In this document: in pieces, positions 52,814 to 62,700 of the stretch
How positions within the stretch are numbered: position 1 is the stretch's first letter
Layout: each line of letters begins with the position of its first letter
Origin: JAOAPY01 sp038237475
Lineage (GTDB): Bacteria; Acidobacteriota; Blastocatellia; Pyrinomonadales; Pyrinomonadaceae
Assembly (NCBI GenBank): GCA_038237475.1
Contig: JBBRYS010000002.1
Location: forward strand, 496,001 to 560,000
Reading direction: 5' to 3'
DNA length: 64,000 bases
Program-made: the position numbers and the translations under genes
The notes under the pieces: model-generated
Database searches by the model: none
What the model was told of the DNA's origin: nothing
Seen by the model: only the letters and a program-made list of their open reading frames with translations

Positions 52814-52842
52814 GGCCCCGAAGGTTTTCGGGGCCCTTTTTT
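52814..52842 (+). terminator. Rho-independent terminator after the pilin gene
   Basis: GGCCCCGAA (52814-52822) pairs with TTCGGGGCC (52827-52835) around a GGTT loop and is followed by TTTTTT (52837-52842). It lies 36 nt after the pilin stop. Confidence 0.93.
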
Positions 52843-52980
52843 GTGCTACTTAGTCACCAATACCGGTCGAGAATGAGATCATGGCTTCACGTGCGCGACC
52901 GAGGTTCACCCCTTGAATGCAGTTATCCGCTGCTCATCCCGCGGAACCTTGCTAAACCAGTGACAACATTGCGTCTAACC

Positions 52981-53015
52981 TTGACAAAAAGCCAATTGTA
53001 ACTATAATTGTTACA
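52981..53015 (+). promoter_or_regulatory. Consensus sigma-70 promoter with palindromic operator for the Rrf2 gene
   Basis: TTGACA (52981-52986), 16 nt, TATAAT (53003-53008): both hexamers are perfect. The perfect inverted repeat TGTAAC-N7-GTTACA (52997-53002 / 53010-53015) straddles the -10. A regulator bound here would block polymerase, so autorepression by the Rrf2 protein encoded from 53041 is the likely use. Confidence 0.75.
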
Positions 53016-53040
53016 GAATTGCGTACACTGAAGTCGTTTT

Positions 53041-53574
53041 ATGTCAACGAGTAGCCGATTCGCCGTGGCGATCCACATCCTGACCTTGATGGCCTGGTCT
53101 GACGACGAACCCCTGAAGTCAGAGCAGGTCGCTGAAAGTGTCAACACCAATCCCGTTGTAATTAGAAGAATGCTCTGCGAACTAGCCGATGCGAATCTGG
53201 TCGTGTCTCAGACCGGCTCGACGGGCGGTTCACGACTAAGTCGAAAACCTGCGGATATCACGTTACGTGACGTTTATCACGCCGTCGAATGCCCGGGAGT
53301 CTTTTCTTTACATCGGCAACCTGCAAGCAGAACTTGCCCGGTTGGGATGGGTATCGAACCGGTTCTGGGAGCAGTATTCGAAGAAGCGAACGACGCAGTT
53401 GAACAAGTTCTGGCGAAAATCAGTATTAGCGACGTGATGATGCGGCTCAAGTCCGGCGGGGCTGGCGCCAGACATCACGCGCGAGCGGAAAAATTGCCCC
53501 GTCACATTATTCTCGAAGCGACCCGGGGCCTTAATAAAAGAAGCAGATCTGGAACTATCGCGAAAGAGCAATAA
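53041..53574 (+). CDS. Rrf2 family transcriptional regulator
   Basis: A 177-residue DNA-binding regulator. The N-terminal winged helix shows SSRFAVAIHILTLMAW and VNTNPVVIRRMLCELADANLV, then the wing TGSTGGSRLSRKPADITLRDVY. Only three cysteines are present (C46, C84, C99), and they do not fit the CX5CX5-7C ligands of IscR/NsrR. It is therefore probably a cluster-free member, or one with an altered site. A palindrome over its own promoter suggests autoregulation. It lies upstream of the major sigma gene but has its own promoter. Confidence 0.87.
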   Translation: MSTSSRFAVAIHILTLMAWSDDEPLKSEQVAESVNTNPVVIRRMLCELADANLVVSQTGSTGGSRLSRKPADITLRDVYHAVECPGVFSLHRQPASRTCPVGMGIEPVLGAVFEEANDAVEQVLAKISISDVMMRLKSGGAGARHHARAEKLPRHIILEATRGLNKRSRSGTIAKEQ

Positions 53575-53657
53575 CGCATCTATACAATGGCTGACAGAGA
53601 GCTCACGAGCGAGAGGTTCTCTGCACTTTGGTAATCTCGCACGAAAGGCGGAGTGAA

Positions 53658-55382
53658 TTGAGTAGGCTTAAGAAAGATCAGGATGTCGGCTTGATGAATT
53701 CGGGCAAGGATGAGTTTGCGAATCCCAATGAAGAATTGGAGGACGCAATCTCAATAGAAGATATCGATGACGTGCTGCTGAAGTTGCAGACGGCAGGCTT
53801 GGCTGGATCCGAATCTGATGAACCTTTAACTGAGCAGGACTCGGCTGCGAACGCGTCATCTGATGACGGGGATGAGCCCACGGCGGAAGATGTGGAACTC
53901 GATCTTTCAGCCGGAGCGCTCGATAAGACATCGGATCCCGTACGCGTCTACATGCGCGAAATGGGAATAGTGCCGCTGCTCAAGCGCGAACAGGAAGTGG
54001 CTATTGCCAAGCGAATTGAGTGGGGACAGAAACGGGCCCACAAAGCTATCGCTCGTTCGCCTATTGCCGTAGTGGAACTGCTCCAGATTGGCGCCGAACT
54101 CGAGGCGGGTAATCTGAACATTCGCGACATCGTCACCTTCTCGGACCAGATGGAAGCTGACGAGCACGAGGATCGCAGTGAAGAGTATTTGCAGTGGACC
54201 ATCGAAGGTATCCAGAACATTCGTAAACTCTACAAACGCGGCCTCAAGGAACTTGCCGCGATGCGTGAAGAACAAAAAGTAGCGCACGGCCGCGGCGCTA
54301 AAAAGACTTCCAAAAAGCTGCTGCGTTGCAAGCGCAAGCTATCACGAACTCGCATCGAGATCGTGACGGAAATGGCCGGTCTGCACCTTAAAGAAGCGAC
54401 CCGTCAACGGCTGATCGAAGCGATCAACGCCCGGCACAAGGAAGTTCGCACGCTCGAGCGAGAGATCGAAGGCTTTACTGAAAAGCTGACGAAGAAACGG
54501 TTGAAAGCTGACGAGAAAAAGGATTTCAAACGTCACATTACGGTGGCCAAGCGCCGGCTGAAAGAAATCGAAGCCGAACACTTCGTTTCGCCGCTGGAGA
54601 TCAAGCGTTCATACCAGATGATTGTGATGGGTGAAGCGCAGGCGGCCCAGGCCAAACACGAATTGACCGAAGCTAACCTGAGGCTGGTGGTTTCAATCGC
54701 GAAGAAGTATCAGAATCGCGGCTTGCAGTTCCTGGATTTGATTCAGGAAGGTAACCTGGGTCTGATGAAGGGTGTCGACAAGTTCGACTGGCGCCGTGGT
54801 TATAAGTTTTCAACTTATGCTACATGGTGGATTCGTCAGGCAATCACCCGCGCGATTGCCGACCAGGCCAGAACGATTCGCATTCCCGTCCATATGATCG
54901 AGGTGATTAACAAACTCAAGAACACTTCGCGTGAGTTGGTGCGGGATCTGGGTCGCGAACCAACCACTGAGGAAATCGCCAAGCGGATGGACACCTCGGT
55001 AGAAAAGGTACGCAAGGCCTTCAAGTTGATGCAGGATCCGATCTCGCTCGAGACACCCATCGGCGAAAGCGGTGATTCGCAACTGGGAGATCTAATCGAG
55101 GATAAATCGACCGAGAGTCCCGCGGCTCGAGTGATTACTTCGAACCTGCGTGAGATTACCGGTGACGTCCTGCAAACGCTCAGCCCGCGCGAGGAGCGAG
55201 TGATTCGCTTGCGCTTCGGTCTGGACAATGAAGGGCACGAACGTACCCTGGAAGAAGTAGGCCAGAACTTCAATGTGACCCGCGAACGCATCCGCCAAAT
55301 CGAAGCAAAGGCGCTGCGAAAACTTCGCCATCCCTCGCGAGCCCGAGTGCTGAAGAACTTCATCGAAAGCGAAGCCCGGTAA
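53658..55382 (+). CDS. rpoD: Major RNA polymerase sigma factor (sigma-70, RpoD)
   Basis: The housekeeping sigma factor. It has region 1.2 (DPVRVYMREMGIVPLLKREQE), a modest non-conserved insert rich in K/R/E, region 2 (LRLVVSIAKKYQNRGLQFLDLI, RGYKFSTYATWWIRQAITRA), region 3, and region 4 with the -35-reading VTRERIRQIEAKALRKLRH. The acidic N-terminal tail stands in for a short region 1.1. The frame opens at a TTG (53628); I prefer the TTG at 53658, which has GGAG 5 nt upstream, giving about 574 residues. An ATG at 53694 is also possible. A terminator follows. Confidence 0.95.
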   Translation: MSRLKKDQDVGLMNSGKDEFANPNEELEDAISIEDIDDVLLKLQTAGLAGSESDEPLTEQDSAANASSDDGDEPTAEDVELDLSAGALDKTSDPVRVYMREMGIVPLLKREQEVAIAKRIEWGQKRAHKAIARSPIAVVELLQIGAELEAGNLNIRDIVTFSDQMEADEHEDRSEEYLQWTIEGIQNIRKLYKRGLKELAAMREEQKVAHGRGAKKTSKKLLRCKRKLSRTRIEIVTEMAGLHLKEATRQRLIEAINARHKEVRTLEREIEGFTEKLTKKRLKADEKKDFKRHITVAKRRLKEIEAEHFVSPLEIKRSYQMIVMGEAQAAQAKHELTEANLRLVVSIAKKYQNRGLQFLDLIQEGNLGLMKGVDKFDWRRGYKFSTYATWWIRQAITRAIADQARTIRIPVHMIEVINKLKNTSRELVRDLGREPTTEEIAKRMDTSVEKVRKAFKLMQDPISLETPIGESGDSQLGDLIEDKSTESPAARVITSNLREITGDVLQTLSPREERVIRLRFGLDNEGHERTLEEVGQNFNVTRERIRQIEAKALRKLRHPSRARVLKNFIESEAR

Positions 55383-55404
55383 GCAAAGAGGCGCTTATTT
55401 CAGA

Positions 55405-55435
55405 AAAAGGTCACGCGATATGCGTGGCCTTTTTC
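55405..55435. terminator. Bidirectional rho-independent terminator between rpoD and the sugar kinase
   Basis: AAAAAGGTCACGC (55405-55417) and GCGTGGCCTTTTT (55423-55435) form a stem with one G-T pair around a 5-nt loop. It has T-runs in both directions, serving the convergent genes rpoD (plus) and the PfkB kinase (minus). Confidence 0.88.
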
Positions 55436-55493
55436 ATTGATAGCGAACCGATCCGCCATCGGTTTTCACGCGCTGCTTACATCCCTGTTTCTC

Positions 55494-56576
55494 TTATCTT
55501 TGAATTCGTGCTGAACCACCCCTGGCCAGCGCGCGCACCTCGTCCAGCGAAGCCATCGTTGTATCTCCCGGATAGGTAGTCAACAACGCTCCATGGGCCC
55601 AACCCAGCTTCAGTGATTCTGCCGGCGGTTCACCCGTAAGCAGACCATAAAAGAGCCCACTAGCGAAACCGTCACCTCCCCCCACCCGATCGAGCACATC
55701 CAACTCCATGGTGGGCGAAGCATGCCTTTCACCGTTGACCCAGGCAAGCGCCCCCCAACTATGTCGATTCGTCGAGTGGACCTCACGCAGGGTTGTGGCA
55801 ACAACCCTAAGGTGGGGATACTTTGTTGATACTTGATCCATCATCGCGAAGAAGGCGCTCGGATCCATTTTGGAAGTGGCGCCAATATCGGGCCCCGGAA
55901 TTCCCAGACCTTTCTGCAGATCCTCCTCATTGCCAACCAGGACGTCGACGTTCTCAATGATGCGCGCAAAGACATCCCGTGCGCGACCTTCGCCGCCCCT
56001 ACTGCGCCAGAGCTTTTCACGAAAGTTGAGATCGAAGGAAATGATCGCCCCGGCTTCCTTGGCCGTCTTCATGGCGGCAATTATCACTTCAGAGGTGGTC
56101 TCAGACAGTGCTGCAAAGATGCCGCCGCTGTGAAACCAACGCACGCCTCCTTGGCATATCTCGGCCCAGTTGAAGTCATCCGGTTTGAGTTGCGCCGCAG
56201 CTTCGTGAGCGCGGTTATAAAAAACAACGGGCGCGCGAACCCCGTAGCCGTGATCACTGTACACGGCTGCGATATTTGGACCACTGACCCCGTTGTGCTG
56301 GAACCATTTATAAAACGGCCGGACGCCCATGGCCTGCACGCGTGCAGCGACCAACTCGCCGATTGGGTAGTCAACCATCGCCGTGGCAATCGCGGTCTGC
56401 AGGCGAAAGCAACTGGCCAGATTCGCAGCTACATTGAACTCTCCGCCGCTAACGTGAATCTCGCACCGTTCGGCCCGGCGGAACGGGACGACACCCGGAT
56501 CCAACCGATGGACCAACGCGCCGAGCGAAACAAAGTCCAGAGCGCCGCTGGAAAGAATGTTGAGGCCATTGATCAT
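55494..56576 (-). CDS. PfkB family sugar kinase (2-keto-3-deoxygluconate kinase-like)
   Basis: A ribokinase-fold kinase of 360 residues. The N-terminal sugar-binding HVSGGEFNVAANLA block and the C-terminal catalytic DRVGGGDGFASGLFYGLL (the GxGD anion hole with the base aspartate) are clear. SFDLNFREKLW is another family landmark. The overall sequence is most like KdgK/sugar kinases acting on keto-deoxy-gluconate or related acids, but substrate is not certain. AGAGGGA precedes the ATG. No eda or other Entner-Doudoroff gene adjoins it. Confidence 0.85.
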   Translation of the reverse strand: MINGLNILSSGALDFVSLGALVHRLDPGVVPFRRAERCEIHVSGGEFNVAANLASCFRLQTAIATAMVDYPIGELVAARVQAMGVRPFYKWFQHNGVSGPNIAAVYSDHGYGVRAPVVFYNRAHEAAAQLKPDDFNWAEICQGGVRWFHSGGIFAALSETTSEVIIAAMKTAKEAGAIISFDLNFREKLWRSRGGEGRARDVFARIIENVDVLVGNEEDLQKGLGIPGPDIGATSKMDPSAFFAMMDQVSTKYPHLRVVATTLREVHSTNRHSWGALAWVNGERHASPTMELDVLDRVGGGDGFASGLFYGLLTGEPPAESLKLGWAHGALLTTYPGDTTMASLDEVRALARGGSARIQR

Positions 56577-56613
56577 TCGCGATCCCTCTTCTTTTATCCG
56601 AAAACTTCAATCG

Positions 56614-57033
56614 TCACCTGGCGCTAGCTTTCCGCGGACGCCGTTTCTTGCGCTTCGTGCTGCATTTTTCGCAGCGACAACCCATTGGGCTAATAATCTG
56701 ATCAAAGTATTCCTCGCCATAATTGTAAGTAATCTCTTCACCGGCGCGAATTTTTCTTTTGGACCAAACCCAGACTCTGCGCCCCGAAACCAGCGCTTCG
56801 GCATTTGGCCGGCACGAGTGGTTAGCATAACGTGCGACATTACTGCGCGGGCTGCCGTCGATTGACCACTTGGAATTCACCCCAAAGAAATACTTCCCCG
56901 CTCTCTTCTCAACTTCTTCATTTGAAATCAGGGGGCCGGTGTATTCAATAATGCGCTTGCCTTTGGGAATGGGAGTTAGTGCAAACAGTCCCAGGCCGGT
57001 CTTGCTGCGCTTAATAACGTAAGTAGGCTTCAT
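56614..57033 (-). CDS. SET-domain protein (putative lysine methyltransferase)
   Basis: A compact 139-residue SET protein. It shows GLGLFALTPIPKGKRIIEYTG (cofactor strand), the pseudoknot ARYANHSCRPNAEA with the NHS motif, EEITYNYGEEYF, and a post-SET-like CRCEKC near the end. These are the SAM- and lysine-binding parts of eukaryotic-type lysine methyltransferases. The ATG at 57033 gives a natural N-terminus; an upstream GTG (57075) would add 14 residues. The tail is Lys/Arg-rich (STKRKKRRPRKASAR), fitting DNA or basic-protein association. A bacterial substrate is unknown. Confidence 0.85.
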   Translation of the reverse strand: MKPTYVIKRSKTGLGLFALTPIPKGKRIIEYTGPLISNEEVEKRAGKYFFGVNSKWSIDGSPRSNVARYANHSCRPNAEALVSGRRVWVWSKRKIRAGEEITYNYGEEYFDQIISPMGCRCEKCSTKRKKRRPRKASAR

Positions 57034-57180
57034 AACTATTTTGTGACCGCGCTCTTCAGCGTCCACTGAAGACACGCAACAATTTCCTTGGGAGCTGTAA
57101 ATAAAATCAGATTTGGGGATGATAGGTCATGAACTGGGGGTGCAAAGCGCAGTAACCTCTTAACTACCTGCAGCAACCAA

Positions 57181-58695
57181 TCAAATTTTTCCAAAGCAAT
57201 ACAAGGCGCTTCTGGTTCGAATGTAGATGCGCCCGTCTGCGATTGCGGGAGTGGCGAAACACTCATCATCCAACTCGTTCACGGCGAGTATCTCCCATTC
57301 GCCGGTGGCCTTCACTACTGACACTGCGCCGCCCTCACCGACGAGGAAGACTTTGTCATCAGCCCCGACGGGCGAAGAAAAATACTTGTCGATGGCACCG
57401 TGCAGACGTCCCTGCTTGATCACCTTGCCGCTGGCCGGATCGAAAGAGAGCAGGATGCCACTGTCATTGATCATGAACAGCACGCCCTTGTAGAGCAGCG
57501 TCGATGGAACCTGAGGCACGGGCTTTTGATAATGCCAACGGACAGCGGTCGCCGTCTGGTCACCCTTGCCGCCGAGCTTGATCGCCAACAGTCCATTCTC
57601 TGAAGCCATCATGGAGCGGAACACTTCCCAATCCCTGGCGCTTAGCCTGTTGTCGCGGTCGGTATCAAAGGCTTCAAAAGCGTCAACCAGCATTCGATCC
57701 ATTGGGTCGGTGCCAGAGATTTCGGATTTGGCGATCTGGTTATCCTTGTTCTTATCGAACCTGGCCAGCCCTTCTGCGAATCCGATCGTCGGCACCTGCT
57801 TCCCGGGCTGGTTCGTGGGAAAACCCCAACCATTAATGTACAGGTAATCGTCGTCATGACTGGCGATGGATTTCATTTCGCACGCCAGGCCGCGCACCCA
57901 CCAGACTCGCTTGCCGTCTGCGACTGAGTAAGCCGAGAGTTGGAACGATTCAGGAACGATAATCTGTTTCGGGCCCTGCGGCGGCTGGTAAATGATCGGC
58001 GTCGAATAACCCGAGATGACGATAGGGCGATCGACTTTCCATCGCACTTTGCCGCTATTCTTGTCTATGGCAAGCAAGTATGAACTCGGGCTGTCTTGAT
58101 CAACTGGAAGGATTATCTTGTCGTCGACCAGGATGGGAGATGCTCCAAAACCATAGAACATATTGAATGGACCAATAGCCAGTTGCCAACGCTTTTTGCC
58201 CGCGCGGTCATAGGAGACAAGCCCAAAGTCCTGAAAAAACACGTAAACATTTGAGCCATCGGTAACCGGACTCGGTGACGCCGGCCCGTTGACCAGCTGC
58301 AAGCGCCCGACGAACAAACGCGGAACTTCCCTTTCCCAAAGCTGCTTCCCAGTCTCGCGATCCAGACAGATCACGAGCAGCTTGTACTTCTCTTTCTCAG
58401 TTGTGTGCGCGGTAACAAAGACGCGATCGCTCGTCAGCACCGGTGACGAATGTCCTGGAGGAAGAGCTGTCTTCCAAACAACGTTCTTGTTCGGTCCAAA
58501 CTCAGTGGGCAGTCCCGTGGTTGCCGAGACTCCGCTGCCGTTTGGACCACGAAACTGCGACCAGTCTACAGCGCTGGTTTTTTTCGCAGATTTTGGGGAA
58601 GCGTCTACACGATAAAGCGATGAAGCGATGACTAAGGTGATGAGACAAAGAGCCACTCGCAGCATGTTTGGGCGATAAGTTTTTAGCATCAGCAT
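57181..58695 (-). CDS. PQQ-binding-like beta-propeller protein with EF-hand insert
   Basis: An exported protein of about 504 residues; the ATG at 58695 (AGGA upstream) is preferred to a GTG at 58707. After a signal peptide come beta-propeller blades of the PQQ-like type: VDWSQFRGPNGSGV, LVICLDRETGKQLWEREV, LLAIDKNSGKVRWKV and LLSFDPASGKVIKQGRL. Between two blades sit two EF-hand loops, D318-E329 and D348-D359 (numbered from the GTG). No catalytic residues of PQQ alcohol dehydrogenases are seen, so it is probably structural or sensory and binds calcium. Confidence 0.85.
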   Translation of the reverse strand: MLMLKTYRPNMLRVALCLITLVIASSLYRVDASPKSAKKTSAVDWSQFRGPNGSGVSATTGLPTEFGPNKNVVWKTALPPGHSSPVLTSDRVFVTAHTTEKEKYKLLVICLDRETGKQLWEREVPRLFVGRLQLVNGPASPSPVTDGSNVYVFFQDFGLVSYDRAGKKRWQLAIGPFNMFYGFGASPILVDDKIILPVDQDSPSSYLLAIDKNSGKVRWKVDRPIVISGYSTPIIYQPPQGPKQIIVPESFQLSAYSVADGKRVWWVRGLACEMKSIASHDDDYLYINGWGFPTNQPGKQVPTIGFAEGLARFDKNKDNQIAKSEISGTDPMDRMLVDAFEAFDTDRDNRLSARDWEVFRSMMASENGLLAIKLGGKGDQTATAVRWHYQKPVPQVPSTLLYKGVLFMINDSGILLSFDPASGKVIKQGRLHGAIDKYFSSPVGADDKVFLVGEGGAVSVVKATGEWEILAVNELDDECFATPAIADGRIYIRTRSALYCFGKI

Positions 58696-58830
58696 CAGTT
58701 CCTGCACCTGGAATAAACGCGGCGCGATTTTAGACGATAGCCGGCGAAAATATAAAGTTGGGTGGGACTCGGTGAAAAATCAGGACGTCACATTCCCGCC
58801 GCTACATCAGAGTTCACTCATCGGGTGAAA

Positions 58831-59616
58831 TTACTCCTGCATCTTTCCGCTTGAGAGAAAGCGCCAGCGCTTGGTGTTGCGGCAATTCGCGATGTAGTTC
58901 TCAATTTTCAATTTCGGCATCATGCCCGGCAGCACGGACGAATATGAAACTACGGATGCCCTGGCTGAACTACCTCGCATCTCAGAAGCGCAAGAGTCTT
59001 CTACGACCATGCCAAAGTCTTCAACCACTCTGAGGCGTCCGGTTTTAAATTCAATCAGGCCTGCAGTCTCGTTCACAATGCCCTGATGCATGTCGCTGGT
59101 GGACATAACCAATTCGTCTATCCCGTCGCCGTTCAGGTCAATCTTGCGTACGATGTTGCTTCTGAAGTCCGCGTCCACATCCAGCAGCAAGCGCGGGCCG
59201 GAAAAAATTGCCACTCGCTTGCTGCCGAAGTTTTCGGCGTGCGAAGCGTTGCACTCGCTGACTGAGATCACGTACGCGGTTTGCACTTGCCCGGCAGCTG
59301 TAAAGCTACCTGTTGCCATATCAACGATGGCAGGAACAATTTGCCCGGCGCTTCGTGCTGCCTTCAAATTATCATCGCCATTGCCACCGGCGAAGTTCGG
59401 ATTACATTGGCTTTCGTCAGTCAGATACCGACGAAACAACTTGGCCAACACAGCTCGCTGAGTCGACACCGGGATTTTCAGAGCCGCGGTTGGCGGATCG
59501 ACCCTGAAGTCGGCCAGGATTTCTTTGGACCCTTGCGATGTCGACAAATTCGGCTTTTGCGCCAGCGCCGTAGAAACAGACGTCAACAAAACCAGAACGA
59601 GGACAATTGTTTTCAT
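58831..59616 (-). CDS. Exported protein with FG-GAP/VCBS-like segment, unknown function
   Basis: A 261-residue exported protein; the ATG at 59616 has GGAG 8 nt upstream, and the upstream frame (to 59682) is not protein-like. The signal peptide is TIVLVLVLLTSVSTALA. The centre has KIDLNGDGIDELVMSTSD, typical of FG-GAP/VCBS calcium loops, followed by a short strand (GLIEFKTGRLRVVEDFG). Four cysteines remain in the mature protein. Not assigned further. It lies between the PQQ-propeller gene and the phosphoesterase fusion on the same strand. Confidence 0.65.
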   Translation of the reverse strand: MKTIVLVLVLLTSVSTALAQKPNLSTSQGSKEILADFRVDPPTAALKIPVSTQRAVLAKLFRRYLTDESQCNPNFAGGNGDDNLKAARSAGQIVPAIVDMATGSFTAAGQVQTAYVISVSECNASHAENFGSKRVAIFSGPRLLLDVDADFRSNIVRKIDLNGDGIDELVMSTSDMHQGIVNETAGLIEFKTGRLRVVEDFGMVVEDSCASEMRGSSARASVVSYSSVLPGMMPKLKIENYIANCRNTKRWRFLSSGKMQE

Positions 59617-59712
59617 GCTCATGACTCCTGGGGTGTGATTGAAAATGCCGCAATCATGTACTCTGACAGCCAGCCAGGGCAAGACTTTTCGAGTCGCTGA
59701 GTACAGCTGGTC

Positions 59713-62700
59713 TCAATCAGGATCTGAAGCGTTCTTGTTACGTGCCCACTGCTCACTCTCTTCTTTCAAACCAAGGCGCATCGCTTCAAACAGCGGCAGC
59801 CGCACGCTCTCAGGCATCGGCTTCCGACCCTGAACCGAAAACCAGATGATCCTGTTTAGTACTTCGGGATCCGCCATGTCCGCGTGTGACATATCCTGCT
59901 GATCGGTGCGCCGCATCCAGAAGGCGCTCGCCGCATCGCGAGCTGGTTGAGTCATCAAATTGTCGAGAGAAACATTCGGAACGCGCGCCTGATAAGGCTG
60001 CAAGTCTGCTTCAGCGCGAAAGATATTGATTGGAGTGGCATTGGCATCCAGCTGATTCATGGGTTCAATACCAATCAGAAGTTCCATCGTGCGAATCAAA
60101 CTTACTGTGTTGTGAAATTCGTGAATCAGCAAACCAGGTTTATTGTAGGCAGAAATCACGAGCGCCGGTGACCGGTGAGCGTCGACGTGATCGGGCCCAT
60201 CCTGAGCATCGTCCTCGATCACGAAGATCGCTGTATCTTTCCAATAGGGGCTATTTGAAACCGCCTCCACCAATTTTCCCAGCGCGTAGTCGCTGTCTGC
60301 CACCAAAAACTGCGGGGTCGGATTGCGTAGCTTGATGCCGTTGGTATGATCATTCGGCAAACGCAGGATGGACAAGTTAGGCATGTTCTCAGGCTTCCCT
60401 TCCAGGCGTTCACCAACAAACCTATTGAAATCCTCGAGCCACTCCCCGAATCTTGAAGTCCCGCGAAATTTCGCCTCGCCATTGCCGGCACTTATCAAGG
60501 GATTGATCTGCCCCGCAGATTCCCTGCTGGCCCGATATGATTCGGCAGTCATCGCGTCGGGAGTATTCGTATCGAAAGTTCGAAAGCTGACGCTGTGGTG
60601 GCCTTCCAGAGCTTTCTTCGTGGGAAAGGCGGAGACAGTCGGCGAGATATCGGGATAAGATTTGGCACGATTGCGCTTGATCGCTGCCACATCCGCTTCC
60701 GAAAGCGTAGCGATAAATTCACCGTAGTTGCGATAGGTCAATCCGGCACGGGCCGCTGCGTCCCAGAGGTAGAGCGTCTGCGGCTCAGCCACATCGCGCG
60801 AGCCGTTGAGGTACGGTATGAAACGCCGCATGAAATTTGCCACGTCTGTGGCTGAGACCCCTGGACCAAACATCGAAGGAGTGTTGCGCATCGGCTCATA
60901 GGCGGGCAGCCGGTTGAAACCTTCATAGTCGTAACCCCGCCCGCGCCTGCTGTACTGCCAACGGTAGGCTTTATCAACATAGTCGCTTGAAAAGGCGGCC
61001 GTGCTCCAGTTGTGACCGTCCGGGCTGGCCTCTGAATTGACGAAGAAACGATCAAAAAGACCAAAGCGAAGCGCCAGGGCGCGGAAGTTCGGAGTGATTT
61101 CCTGGGCGGCTCCTCCCGTCAGTTTCGCCGCTTCTCCGGAACCAAAGATTGCCAGTCTCGGATCGCCATCGGCACGTCTTCCATCGCCTGATTTTTCTAC
61201 ATCTCCTAACACCTGATCGTAGGAGCGGTTTTCTTTGATGACATAAATGATGTGATTAATCGGCGACTTGCCGGCGAACAGCTTTGTAACCGGAGCGCCC
61301 AATAAACCGTTGTTCCGCATTACAGACTGGGTGTACTCCACCAGAGCGCGCTCATCCGGTTGCGCTACCACACTGATGTTCCCAACTACCAGTGAGACAC
61401 TGTACTGTCCGCCTTCCTTCAAGTCGCGGCCAGTGCCGACGGGAAAGCGATCGTTCGGAGCATTAGGAGTGCGTCCTGAGTTGTTAACTACAACCGAAGA
61501 GTTTTCGACGCCAGTACCCTTGCCGTTACCGACAAAGATCGAGCCGCCCACAACGGCAACTGCTGAAGGGTATTGGCCAGTGGGAATAAATCCACGCACT
61601 GTGCTGCGCTCACCTTCAGCTCCACTCCTCTCGGGATCTGCTGCGCTTGTAGCCGGCGCATCAACTCCACCTGCAGTGCGCTTCGATAGTTGCACGACGG
61701 CGACTGAATCGCTGTGCGCGTTGGCAACATAGAGCGTTTTGCCATCGAGCGCGAGGCCTTCAGGACTGCTGCCCAGCAGCGCCTTTTCAGCCAGGCGAAC
61801 GTTGATGCGCTCAATCTCTCTGTCCGTCGCCGTATCGATAACTGAGACGCTGTCGTCATCAGAATTGACAACCAGCAAACGCGTTCGCAGTTCGTTGAGC
61901 AGCATCGCGGTCGGATGACGCCCGACCTGGATATACGAAACGGGATTTGTCGTTCGAGCTGGATCCATTACAGCGATAGACTCATCGTTCCAACAGGAGA
62001 CGTAAACCTTCGCAGTACCTCCGTGCCTGATCCCGGAGGGTTCCGCTTCCGGTAATGCCACTACTCCGTAAGGATATAGGAAGTGTGCTTGATTCGACGG
62101 CCGGCGCAAATCAATGCGCTCTAATTTTCGCGTACCGCGAAGATCGCTGATGACTCCGAGACTATCGCTGAGATTATTGGCAACGAAAAGAGTGTTACCG
62201 TCGGCGCTGATCGCGAGACCGGTCGGATACACCGGTGCATGATCGTCGTTGTACCGGGGTGAGGGCGCCAGAGTGGCAAAGCCGCCGATGTCGATCGAGG
62301 GCGCCTCCATCATCGTGTTGGGGCCGGGTGAAACGGGAGTAATTGGATTCTTAATTCCCGGCTGGAAGCGGAGCAGCCAAATCTTGTTCTCAAATCCGCC
62401 TGAGGCATAAAGAGCGTAGGAACCGTCGTCATCGGCAGTCGGGGAAAACACGAGCCCTACATTCACACTCTGCGGCGAGGGGAAAAAAACGTTCTGGATA
62501 ACCACTGGCGCGGACGTGATATTGAGATCGATCACCGCCAGCGATTGCTGGCCTCGGTTGCCGGCTGCGTTGAACTGAAGTCCAAACCCACTGTTTACGG
62601 CAATGAGATAACGGCCTCGTCCATCTGGTCCCGTATGATCGGGACTCCTGACAAAACCGACCGGTAGCGAGCCCACCGCAACTTGCCGGGTGGCGGCATC

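Noticed and set aside
55833..56627. A 264-codon open frame on the plus strand
   Set aside because: It is antisense to the PfkB kinase, whose motifs are intact; the product has no fold-like pattern.
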